Source of the DNA: Deltaproteobacteria bacterium
GTDB lineage: Bacteria; Desulfobacterota; Desulfuromonadia; Desulfuromonadales; BM103
Direction of reading: 5' to 3'
Assembly: GCA_024636155.1 (NCBI GenBank)
Contig: JAGXHM010000123.1
Location: 1-49,036 of the forward strand
DNA length: 49,036 bases
Positions 26,554 through 34,366 of the stretch are shown in pieces. Made by a program: the position numbers and the translations under genes. Below the pieces are notes generated by a model, which searched no databases, was not told the DNA's origin, and was given only the letters and a program-made list of their open reading frames with translations. Each line of letters starts with the position of its first letter. Position 1 is the first letter of the stretch.

Positions 26554-27477
26554 TCAAACCATTCTCACCTGGCTCAGATCCATAACCCCCAACCCTCTCC
26601 TGGCGGCAGCAACAACAGTTGCGACATCTTCCGGTTTAAGGCCAAAGAGGGTTGTAGCATAGGCATCAGCAGCGACCATATCGGGCGAAGCAATCAGCGT
26701 GTTTATGACACGGACATCCTCGACCCGCCCGCCCTGTGGTCCGTTGGCAATCAGGATACGGGTCGCATCAATGACGGTGAGATCAGCATGGATAACCGTT
26801 GCGATGTCCGTAAGCGCCTCAGCTATATTATGATGCATCCTTCCCCGGTTGCCACCAATCACGCCCATCAGGTTTTTCATGCCAAGGGTCAAACGGGAAA
26901 TCGAGTGATGCTTGGCAATTGGCACATTGATCAATCGGTCAGCTTCAATCGCTGGCATGTAGAACTCCCACCGCTCAAATGCCTGCCCGCCACGAATCTC
27001 CAACTCTTTGTAAGCGCGCCGATCCATATATTCGAGGCTGATGCGATCCGACTTGATCGATTCGAGCGCAGCGCGAATACCACTCTGCGTGTAGCAACGC
27101 CGTTCATCATTGCAAGGGCGATCAAAGATACGCACCTGCTTGGCACCGGCATCGAGGCAAAGTAGCGCCAAAGCCTTGACGACATCGGGATGTGTATTGG
27201 CGGCCAGCTCAACCGTACGATCCCAGCCGATATTTGGTTTAAGCACAACGATATCGCCCGGCTTGACGAACTGCTCCAATCCCCCCAGTGCGCTCAAAGT
27301 TTCTTTAACCAGAAGCGGTATATCCTGCCCCTTACGCACAGCCAGGGATGGGGCCTCTGCAGCAGAAGCGGGGGCAGCAAAGGGACCGATTGCGGGCAGG
27401 CATCCAACGGCGGCGATCGCTGCTGCGCTTTGAATGCTCTGGCGTATAAAGGTTCGGCGATCAATTCTGGTCGTCAT
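26554..27477 (-). CDS. Tat-exported DUF362 protein
   Basis: The 307-residue protein begins with a twin-arginine signal (RRTFIRQ at 7-13, then a long hydrophobic stretch), so it is probably exported folded, with a cofactor. The DUF362 body shows GDIVVLKPNIGWDR, an internal NVPIAKHHSISRLTLGMKNLMGVIGG and a DMVAADAYATTLFG end. It has no ferredoxin insert, unlike the neighbouring convergent DUF362 protein. It is the last gene of the - strand beta-helix/beta-sandwich cluster, 62 bp after gene B3, and may be cotranscribed with it. Confidence 0.85.
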   Translation of the reverse strand: MTTRIDRRTFIRQSIQSAAAIAAVGCLPAIGPFAAPASAAEAPSLAVRKGQDIPLLVKETLSALGGLEQFVKPGDIVVLKPNIGWDRTVELAANTHPDVVKALALLCLDAGAKQVRIFDRPCNDERRCYTQSGIRAALESIKSDRISLEYMDRRAYKELEIRGGQAFERWEFYMPAIEADRLINVPIAKHHSISRLTLGMKNLMGVIGGNRGRMHHNIAEALTDIATVIHADLTVIDATRILIANGPQGGRVEDVRVINTLIASPDMVAADAYATTLFGLKPEDVATVVAAARRGLGVMDLSQVRMV

Positions 27478-27539
27478 GGGCTCATCTCTACAGAGAAAAG
27501 GTTAAAAGAATGGTTGCGTGATGCTGCCTGTTACGGTTG

Positions 27540-28400
27540 TTACCAATCACTTATCTGGACTGGTCCGACCAGAGGCTTTGGAGCTGTGACAAGCCCCAGA
27601 CGGGTATCAATTTTCTTGTCCAGGAAAGTTTCACTAATGATCGCTTGATCCTGCGTGCCCCACCAGTTTTTCGGCAGGGTCACTGCCCCCGGCTGCTGCC
27701 AACCCAACTTGACGTTATATTGGCGATTACCGGTAATGTTGTTCTCTTCAATACGCGTTTTATCCTCCGAGCGGGTCACCACGAACAGACCAATATCATT
27801 ATCGCGGATATCGTTGTGATGAATAAATGCTTCACCGCCGCGCTCTTCGAATCGCAATCCATGCCGGTTGTTGTACATGCTGTTTCCGGCGGCAAAGAGA
27901 TTCACAGTAGAGAATCTCAAGCCATCCACATTGTAGCGAAAAATTGAATTGGTTACCCGCGCCCGACAAAAATGAATTTGCAATCCGCTGTAAGCGTACT
28001 CGGAAATAATGTAATCCAGCTCTGCCTGCCGGGCAAAATCGAGGTAAAGATATTTCCAATCGGAGAGCTTCGGTTGTTTGGCCGCACTCGTAAAGAGGAT
28101 CGGGGCCGCTGCTGTGCCGCGAGCTATCAAAGCACCTTCAACCAGGAGCTCCGCATCCCCGATGCCGTCTCCGTCCTCGTCTTTGGCAACAAAATAAACC
28201 TGCGTGCCAGGCTCAATGGTCAGCTGCCCGGACTTTTTAACTGTGACCACACCTTCAACCAGAACCTTGCCACTCCAGACCACCGCGCCTTCGATAACTT
28301 TACTGTTCACTTTAAGGGTAGGCACAGTTGTCGTGCAACCGATAAGCAGACAGAGCAGAGTGAGAGAAAAGCCAAAGCGGATGAGATTCGTTAAGAACAC
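27540..28400 (-). CDS. B3: beta-helix lipoprotein
   Basis: This 286-residue protein has a lipoprotein signal (LLIGC, Cys22). The N-terminal unit, W-S-G...VTVKKSGQLTIEPGTQVYF, is a typical opening of right-handed beta-helix surface proteins, and NosD-type repeats with N-x-I/N-R hot spots follow (for example HNDIRDNDIGLFV and ENNITGNRQYNV). It ends with a LPKNWWG motif shared with B1 and B2. An outer-membrane or periplasmic location is inferred. Unlike the other A/B genes it is separated from its upstream neighbour by a palindromic repeat (28445-28535). Confidence 0.85.
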   Translation of the reverse strand: MFLTNLIRFGFSLTLLCLLIGCTTTVPTLKVNSKVIEGAVVWSGKVLVEGVVTVKKSGQLTIEPGTQVYFVAKDEDGDGIGDAELLVEGALIARGTAAAPILFTSAAKQPKLSDWKYLYLDFARQAELDYIISEYAYSGLQIHFCRARVTNSIFRYNVDGLRFSTVNLFAAGNSMYNNRHGLRFEERGGEAFIHHNDIRDNDIGLFVVTRSEDKTRIEENNITGNRQYNVKLGWQQPGAVTLPKNWWGTQDQAIISETFLDKKIDTRLGLVTAPKPLVGPVQISDW

Positions 28401-28444
28401 GTCATTCCTTAATGTTATAGACCAACAACCAGAACAAAAGCTTT

Positions 28445-28535
28445 ACCACAAAGGCACAGAGCACACAGAGAAGGTCACAATAGCATTACCCATTGATCTT
28501 GTTTTCCTCTGTGTCCTCTGTGACTCTGTGGTTCA
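28445..28535. repeat. CACAGAG-type imperfect palindrome, copy 2
   Basis: ACCACAAAGGCACAGAGCAC at the left pairs imperfectly with CCTCTGTGACTCTGTGGT at the right. It lies in the 178-bp gap between genes A3 and B3 and may separate or modulate their expression. Confidence 0.7.
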
Positions 28536-28578
28536 AATTCCTTTGTTCGGCTTCAGCATTTTTTCGATTACAGAGCCG

Positions 28579-29619
28579 TTAAAAAATCGCGACCGGCTCC
28601 ACGACAATACGCACCCGATCAAGGTTTTCGCCTTCCTCCAGAGTCAAGCCATGATCGGCGCTAACCTCATACATACCGAACAATTCTCCAGGGGCAGGTG
28701 AATCACCGTAAGCCTCCCGGGCACCGACATAATAAGTCCCCGGTTCCGGTAAGTTGACGACAAAACGGCCGTCATCAGTGGTCGGTGTGGAAATGGCCGC
28801 TGGCCGCTGGTGGCCTATGACCCGGTCAACATAAGCAAAAACATGCACACCGGAGACACCCCGACCCGAGGTATCCACCACCGTCCCGCTCAGTACTGGG
28901 CCGGTGGCCCGACCAAAGGTTTCACTTTCGGTGGTATCTTTAAGCTTTGCAACGCTATGCAGGACAACTTGCTGCACCTGCCCGGATTTAGCAGTCAGTG
29001 GATTGCCGGGATAGATACCGAACAGATCACCAGCCAGGACCGGCCCAACACGCTGACCATTCTGACGATGTCGCACAACCAAAAAATAGTTACTTTCCGA
29101 TAGCCCGTCAAAACGAAAATAGCCTTCTTCTGTCGTCGGCTGAGAGAGCCGATACCCATGGCCCTTAAGATCCTCAGCAACATCCAGGTAGAGATAGACA
29201 TAGGCGCCACTTAAGGGTGCGCCATCATGCAAAACCTGCCCTTCTATTGCGGCACTATATTCATCGTCGTAGACGGCAGACGTCGGTTTTTGAACCGGCA
29301 CAGCTTGCAGTCCGGCCCAGACCGACGCCTCTGCCACATTGACTGGATTGCGGCCGCAAAAGGCAAAATAGCTGCGGTCGGCACTCCAACCGAAGAGAGC
29401 GTAAGTGCCCTTTGCCACTTCCAACGAGTAATAGCCATCACTATCACTTATTGCCGAGGAAGCGAAAGCTTTTGCGGTAAAATCCAGTGAAGCATAAACG
29501 TTAACCACAACCCCTGGCAACGATTCATCGCCATGAACCACGCGACCCTCAATCATCGCTGCGGAAAGCAGGGCCGGCACGGCCAACAGGGCGAGCAGCA
29601 GGAGTAATCGTTTCATCAC
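28579..29619 (-). CDS. A3: exported three-domain beta-sandwich protein
   Basis: The 346-residue protein has a Sec signal (cleavage near residues 18-20, ALLSAA) and three tandem carboxypeptidase-regulatory-like domains of about 110 residues, starting near 24, 128 and 240. Each has a G-x-V...G-x-x-V/Y-Y strand set, a T-DGYF-type turn and a (Y/F)-x-G/R-N-P motif; in domain 2 this is GDLFGIYPGNPL. Domain 1 has the variant CGRNPV. The fold resembles adhesive surface domains. The start overlaps the B2 stop by 4 bp. Function is unknown. Confidence 0.82.
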   Translation of the reverse strand: MMKRLLLLLALLAVPALLSAAMIEGRVVHGDESLPGVVVNVYASLDFTAKAFASSAISDSDGYYSLEVAKGTYALFGWSADRSYFAFCGRNPVNVAEASVWAGLQAVPVQKPTSAVYDDEYSAAIEGQVLHDGAPLSGAYVYLYLDVAEDLKGHGYRLSQPTTEEGYFRFDGLSESNYFLVVRHRQNGQRVGPVLAGDLFGIYPGNPLTAKSGQVQQVVLHSVAKLKDTTESETFGRATGPVLSGTVVDTSGRGVSGVHVFAYVDRVIGHQRPAAISTPTTDDGRFVVNLPEPGTYYVGAREAYGDSPAPGELFGMYEVSADHGLTLEEGENLDRVRIVVEPVAIF

Positions 29620-30977
29620 TTATCCAAAGGACCGGCACCGCTTACCGGACCATCCAACCACGGCGAAAAGAGGATCCAATCAAGTTGGTAAACACCGGGA
29701 CCATAATCCTCGTAAGTAACTTCCGGCTCATCGTGACGATCATAAAAGAGCGCGCTGTTGCCATCTGCGCCGGTCTTGACCAGTTGCGCCGTATCATCTC
29801 CCCACCAGTTGCCACTGACATCAACAAAATCGTCGAAAGTTTCCGGCGCTTTCGCAAGCATCGGGTTCTGACTTTTGCGAGACGTCGCTTCTCGCTGCAT
29901 AATTTTTTTTGACCCGGAGCGTTTCTCCCAATCGGCACTTTGGTAAATACCGAGTTTGACACCGTTGATGTTGCCGAGGAAATTGTTCTCTTTAACGTCC
30001 GGGTACGCAGAGAAGTCGCAGTAGAGAGCCAGCGTGTTCTGCTCAAAATTGTTCAGGCGTACCTTGGGATTTGATTTGCGATAGCTATACAGTGCCGTTT
30101 CATTGTCGCGAAACAGGTTGTTTTCAACGAGAGGTGAACCATACTGGTCATTATGTACCGCCGTCATGTTAGCGATAAAGCGGTTGTTTCTGATCGTCGG
30201 ATAAGAGAAGGAAAAGTTCATGACACCATAAGCGTTACGCTCAAACAAATTCTCTTCGATCAACGGTGAGCTCTTGGTCTGATTACAGTAGATAGCGACT
30301 TCATTTTCAGTAAAAGTATTGTTACTGACCCGGTCCGGATAATTCTGCAACAGGGTGACGCCCTGCTTATTTTTCACAAAGGTGTTATCGACGATCAATC
30401 CTTTGCTGTTGTGCGAGGCGAGGATTGCAGAGCGAGCCTGATTGACAAAATGGTTGCCACGGATTTCCGGTCCGGATTTCATTTCGTTGGCAACCCCGAC
30501 CTGGTTGTTCTCGAACGATGAGTTCAGAATAACCGGGTTTGATTCGCGAAGCAATCTGACGCCGAATTCATTTTCTTTAAAAGTACAGTTCTCCACTCTG
30601 AAATCGGTAGCAAAGCTACTGATCGCAGCTTGAGCAGAATGGAATTGCGCCCACCGGAAAAAGCTGCCAACAGGAGCTTCCATGAACTCAACGCCGGCCC
30701 AACCGGTTGGGCCGGAGAAGAGGACCGGAGCGGAAGCACTTCCTTCCACCTGCAAAAGGCCTTGCACGCCTATCTTCACCTGAGTATTTGCTGCGGTAAC
30801 CCGCGTTCCTGATGCAACGGTCAGGGTCGCACCCCGACCCACCACAACGGATTCTTGCAAATCAATCAGGCCCGACCAGCGAACCTCTCCAGACAATTCC
30901 TTGGCGTCGCAATAGCCAGTGAGAAAAAGAACAACGATTCCAGCCAAAAAGCTAGTCAGTACCTTTCGGTGCCACAT
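29616..30977 (-). CDS. B2: exported beta-helix protein
   Basis: This 453-residue protein has a Sec signal (about 1-25, ending CDAKEL) and an N-terminal W-S-G...ATLTVASGTRV unit. Many beta-helix turns of about 22 residues follow, with N-x-F and N-N-x-F stacks such as ENNLFRDNETAL, EENLFERNAYGV and RNNRFIANMTAV. Near residue 392 it has the VSGNWWGDD motif shared with B1, preceded by a charged insertion. It overlaps A2 by 26 bp at its start and A3 by 4 bp at its stop. Such folds bind or process polysaccharides in many proteins, but no catalytic site is recognisable here. Confidence 0.85.
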   Translation of the reverse strand: MWHRKVLTSFLAGIVVLFLTGYCDAKELSGEVRWSGLIDLQESVVVGRGATLTVASGTRVTAANTQVKIGVQGLLQVEGSASAPVLFSGPTGWAGVEFMEAPVGSFFRWAQFHSAQAAISSFATDFRVENCTFKENEFGVRLLRESNPVILNSSFENNQVGVANEMKSGPEIRGNHFVNQARSAILASHNSKGLIVDNTFVKNKQGVTLLQNYPDRVSNNTFTENEVAIYCNQTKSSPLIEENLFERNAYGVMNFSFSYPTIRNNRFIANMTAVHNDQYGSPLVENNLFRDNETALYSYRKSNPKVRLNNFEQNTLALYCDFSAYPDVKENNFLGNINGVKLGIYQSADWEKRSGSKKIMQREATSRKSQNPMLAKAPETFDDFVDVSGNWWGDDTAQLVKTGADGNSALFYDRHDEPEVTYEDYGPGVYQLDWILFSPWLDGPVSGAGPLDK

Positions 30978-31995
30978 GGATCACAACCTCCATTTTTTGA
31001 CCTGAGACGGAAACCGCCTGAGGGTCGCCGCCAGGCTTTTGCAGCTTACCATACAATTCATCCCCACCAGCCGGGCCACCAAAGGCCTGTCGCGCCAGCA
31101 GATAATACGGACCACCCTCTGGCAGCGCGAGCTCAAAACGACCGTCCGCTCCGGTCGGCGTTGAGAAAAAATCGGGCGTTCCTGTCATCTCGGCTTGTCG
31201 GTAGGCAAAGACATAGAGCCCTGTTTGAAGTGCTCCCGCAGCGTCGACCACTTGGCCACTGACGCCTTGGAAATCAACAACATCTTCCTCAAGCATCGAA
31301 AGCCGGGTCACGGTCTCAATCTTGACTTCGTGGAGCTGGCCTGACTCAATGTGGACCGGATTACCGAAATAGTAATTGAAATGATCACCGATTTCTATCG
31401 GTCCAAACTGGCCGCCCCGCGCGCGCTTGCGAGCTAACAGGTAGTAATCGCCAGGCGGCAGGTTAAGACGGAAGCTGCCACGGAGAACTGGCTGGATAAA
31501 ATAACCAGGGCCCTTGAAGCCTTTACTCGGATCCTTGTAGACATAGAGATAGGCTTTTTCCAGCAGCTCGCCCTGATAGGAAAGCTGGCCATAGATTCCT
31601 GAACGCTCCGCCTCTTTTACAGCTTCTTCATCAGGCACGCGGATCAGGTTGAAGCCAACATTACGATAGCCATGGGCTGGCACCTGAATCGGGCTACCAC
31701 TGTAATAGCAGAAGAGGTCGCCTGGCTTGAGGAGACCAGATCGGCTGCTAGCCGTCAGCACATAATTGCCAGGTGCAAGTTCAAGCTGATAGATACCATC
31801 CAGATCGGTCGGCGCCGAAACGGCAATGGGCTTGGCTCCGGCGATATCTTCAATCTGTCGATAAGCCTGAACGGTGATCTCCGGGATCAACTCACCGCGC
31901 CAGGCGACACGCCCACGGACACCGCTGTCAGCAAAGGCCGGAACCGCGAGCAGACAGATCAAAGTGCAGGCAAAAAAGATTCGACACCAATTCAT
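30952..31995 (-). CDS. A2: exported three-domain beta-sandwich protein
   Basis: The 347-residue protein has a Sec signal (AFADSG end, near 22) and three carboxypeptidase-regulatory-like domains starting near 24, 130 and 245. Domain 1 contains GDLFCYYSGSPI, domain 2 GDHFNYYFGNPV, and domain 3 a diverged YGKLQKPGGDP version. Each domain also has a YxLLAR/LTASSR-type strand before this motif. It starts at ATG 31995, overlapping the B1 stop by 4 bp (ATGA), and overlaps B2 by 26 bp, implying tight co-translation. There is no catalytic site, so an adhesive or scaffolding role is inferred. Confidence 0.82.
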   Translation of the reverse strand: MNWCRIFFACTLICLLAVPAFADSGVRGRVAWRGELIPEITVQAYRQIEDIAGAKPIAVSAPTDLDGIYQLELAPGNYVLTASSRSGLLKPGDLFCYYSGSPIQVPAHGYRNVGFNLIRVPDEEAVKEAERSGIYGQLSYQGELLEKAYLYVYKDPSKGFKGPGYFIQPVLRGSFRLNLPPGDYYLLARKRARGGQFGPIEIGDHFNYYFGNPVHIESGQLHEVKIETVTRLSMLEEDVVDFQGVSGQVVDAAGALQTGLYVFAYRQAEMTGTPDFFSTPTGADGRFELALPEGGPYYLLARQAFGGPAGGDELYGKLQKPGGDPQAVSVSGQKMEVVIHVAPKGTD

Positions 31996-33182
31996 CGCTT
32001 CATCTCTGTCAAGGGTGATTCACTCCAGGGGATATGGGCAACTTTATCCAGGGGAAATTCCTCCCCGGCGTCGACAAATGTCGCCTGATCTCTGCCATCG
32101 TGGATGAAGGAGGGATTGCCTAGCGTGCCGATCTTTTTCAGTTCAGCCGTGCCCTCATCGCCCCACCAGTTGCCTTTGGCAGCCACAGTTCCATCCATGC
32201 TTTTGGCGCGACGGTCATCCTCAGTCACGCTACGCATACCCTGACCGGCAAAAGCACTTTTTGCCGAGGTTTCTCCGGCTCGGGCATCCGCACCGCGCTG
32301 TGATTCCCAGGCAGACGACTGGAACTCCAGTTTGAGCGCCATCTCGTTGGCCAGAAAGTCGTTGCCTTCTATCTTCGGGTATGAAGAATAAGCGACCAGC
32401 AGCCCAACACCATTCGCCTCGATGCGGTTTGCACTGATCACCGGATCGGAACGCCGATAGATATAGAGGCCAGTCTGATTGCCACGCAACAAATTACCAT
32501 GAATCAGCGGACGAGCAGCACGATCCACCTGTATGGCAACCTCATTCTTTTCGAAGCGATTGTCACTCACCACCGGATCACTACCGTGATAGGCGATCAT
32601 CAAACCGATAGCATTGCCGGTAAAAAAATTACCTTGGAAAGTGCGCGGCAATGCGTGATAGAGATACGCACCATAGAGACTGTTGTTTTCAAAGCGACAA
32701 GCAACAACAGCGGTTGTGCTGTCATCTTTGACAAAGAGTCCAACCTTGCGGTTGTCAACAAAGCGGCAGTTAGCAATTTTGCCAGCAGCCTTGCCGCGCA
32801 ACTCAATGCCAACTTTGTTGTCAGAGAGCGTTAGCCCTTCGAGAAGCGGGGCGCCACCCTGCACAAAGATACCGGTCTCAGCCCCCTTGATCACACAATC
32901 AGAAATGCGGGTTGTGGCGTCAGTGCCTTTCAGGCGCAGACCTTCCCAGCTTTCTCCTGAGAACTCAGCACCCTGTGCCACCAGGCGACCGGATATTTCC
33001 AGTTTCCCTGCTGTGAAATGAATGGTCGAACCGGGGACGACGGTCAGAGTCACCTCAGGCATGACGCGAACATCCTCCGTAAAGAACTGCTCACCAGTCC
33101 ATATCGTATCCTTGTCCACCACCAAGGCCATTGCAGGCATCGCGCAAAGCAGAGCAAAGATTATGAGGAGACAGAATCTCAC
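31992..33182 (-). CDS. B1: exported beta-helix protein
   Basis: This 396-residue protein starts at GTG 33182, overlapping the A1 stop by 4 bp. It has a Sec signal (about 1-20, ending AMAL) and a W-T-G...VTLTVVPGSTIHF opening, then regular beta-helix turns with SDNRFEKNEVAI, SANRIEANGVGL and EGNDFLANEMAL repeats. A charged, Ala/Arg-rich insertion (about 305-340) leads to KGNWWGDEG. The similarity to B2 in order, insertion and NWWG motif shows that they are paralogues. Confidence 0.85.
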   Translation of the reverse strand: MRFCLLIIFALLCAMPAMALVVDKDTIWTGEQFFTEDVRVMPEVTLTVVPGSTIHFTAGKLEISGRLVAQGAEFSGESWEGLRLKGTDATTRISDCVIKGAETGIFVQGGAPLLEGLTLSDNKVGIELRGKAAGKIANCRFVDNRKVGLFVKDDSTTAVVACRFENNSLYGAYLYHALPRTFQGNFFTGNAIGLMIAYHGSDPVVSDNRFEKNEVAIQVDRAARPLIHGNLLRGNQTGLYIYRRSDPVISANRIEANGVGLLVAYSSYPKIEGNDFLANEMALKLEFQSSAWESQRGADARAGETSAKSAFAGQGMRSVTEDDRRAKSMDGTVAAKGNWWGDEGTAELKKIGTLGNPSFIHDGRDQATFVDAGEEFPLDKVAHIPWSESPLTEMKR

Positions 33183-34264
33183 CAGAACTCCTTTACAATG
33201 ATTGCACCGAGATCAGCATTGGAGCCTCGCGCAACGGTCACTTTGTGATCAGGCTCACCATCAAAAGTTCCCACCCACTCGCCTGGCTCCAACGGCCCGC
33301 CAAAGGCACTGCGGGCGCCAATATAATAGGTACCGCCATCGCTGAGGAAGAGCGAGAAGTGGCCATCGGCACCAGTCGGAACGGACATATGCACCGGTTT
33401 GCCAACCATACGGCTGTCGAGATAAGCGAACAGATAGACATCGCTGACTGGCTCGTTATCGGCGTTAACAACCTGGCCATGCAGCAAGGTCTCCGTCTTG
33501 GCAAAAATCCCCTCTGCCTGGCGTTGTGCGTGAACAACCGCGTCTACCGTCTCCAGAGAAAAATCACCCAGAACCAGGCGTTCGCCACTGCTAACCTTGA
33601 CTGGGTTACCCGGGTATGGTGCGTTCAGATCACCAGGAGACAAAACTCCGGAACGGCCGCCGTCTGCACGCTTGCGTGCGACCACGGAATAACTTCCAGC
33701 GGGCAGGTTGATCGTAAAATATCCTTTTTTATCAGTCTGCACGGCCTCGCCATATGATGGGCCAATCAGGCCGACATCAGTTGCGGTGTAGATATAGACA
33801 TAAGCGCGGGATACCGACGCACCTTGATAAGTGATTTGACCAGACACCCCGGTAGCAGCATCCGCCATCAGCAGACCTTCACGCCCCATTTCGTGTAAAT
33901 TGAAGGTTGCCACCTGAGATATCACGTCCCCCACCTGATGTGGATTTGCCGGTGACTCTGCCATCAGCATACGGGTCCGGCCGTCATCGGTTGTTTCCCG
34001 CTTCTTGCCGATCACAAAATAGGAGCCTTCTGGCAGAGAAACCTTATATCGCCCTTCGCCATCAGTGACGACAACAGCAAATGGCTGAACAGAACGATCC
34101 TTGTCTGCCTTGAGATAAATCTCTACCTGCGCTGACAATAGCGGTTGATCCCGAAAAAGCAACTGCCCACTCAATCCGCTTTCGCCATCGGGGGTGCATG
34201 CTGATAGCAAAAAAAGCAGAAGGAGAGCCAATATCGGGCGGGCATATTTCAACAATAAATTCAT
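33179..34264 (-). CDS. A1: three-domain beta-sandwich lipoprotein
   Basis: The 361-residue protein has a lipoprotein signal (FLLSAC, Cys23) and three tandem beta-sandwich domains starting near 30, 150 and 260. Domain 2 has GDLNAPYPGNPV; domain 1 carries the weaker AESPANPHQV. Domain 3 has the YYIGARSAFGGP strand shared with A2 and A3. It is probably anchored in the outer membrane and is the first of the six A/B proteins to be made. A 4-bp overlap with B1 couples their translation. Confidence 0.83.
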   Translation of the reverse strand: MNLLLKYARPILALLLLFLLSACTPDGESGLSGQLLFRDQPLLSAQVEIYLKADKDRSVQPFAVVVTDGEGRYKVSLPEGSYFVIGKKRETTDDGRTRMLMAESPANPHQVGDVISQVATFNLHEMGREGLLMADAATGVSGQITYQGASVSRAYVYIYTATDVGLIGPSYGEAVQTDKKGYFTINLPAGSYSVVARKRADGGRSGVLSPGDLNAPYPGNPVKVSSGERLVLGDFSLETVDAVVHAQRQAEGIFAKTETLLHGQVVNADNEPVSDVYLFAYLDSRMVGKPVHMSVPTGADGHFSLFLSDGGTYYIGARSAFGGPLEPGEWVGTFDGEPDHKVTVARGSNADLGAIIVKEFW

Positions 34265-34289
34265 CGAAAACTCACAACAAGATTAAACC

Positions 34290-34356
34290 TTGCCACAGAG
34301 ATAAAGAGGAGAAACTGATGCTTTTTGCTTTCTCTGTCCCTCTGTGTCTCAGTGGC
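34290..34356. repeat. CACAGAG-type imperfect palindrome, copy 3
   Basis: TTGCCACAGAGATAAAGAGG faces CCCTCTGTGTCTCAGTGGC with a short T-rich spacer. It fills the 102-bp gap between the membrane enzyme gene and A1. Confidence 0.7.
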
Positions 34357-34366
34357 GAATATCATT

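Noticed and set aside
27540-33182. Calling the beta-helix genes nosD
   Set aside because: They share the NosD-type repeat fold only; no nosZ, nosF or nosY is present, so a nitrous oxide role is not supported.
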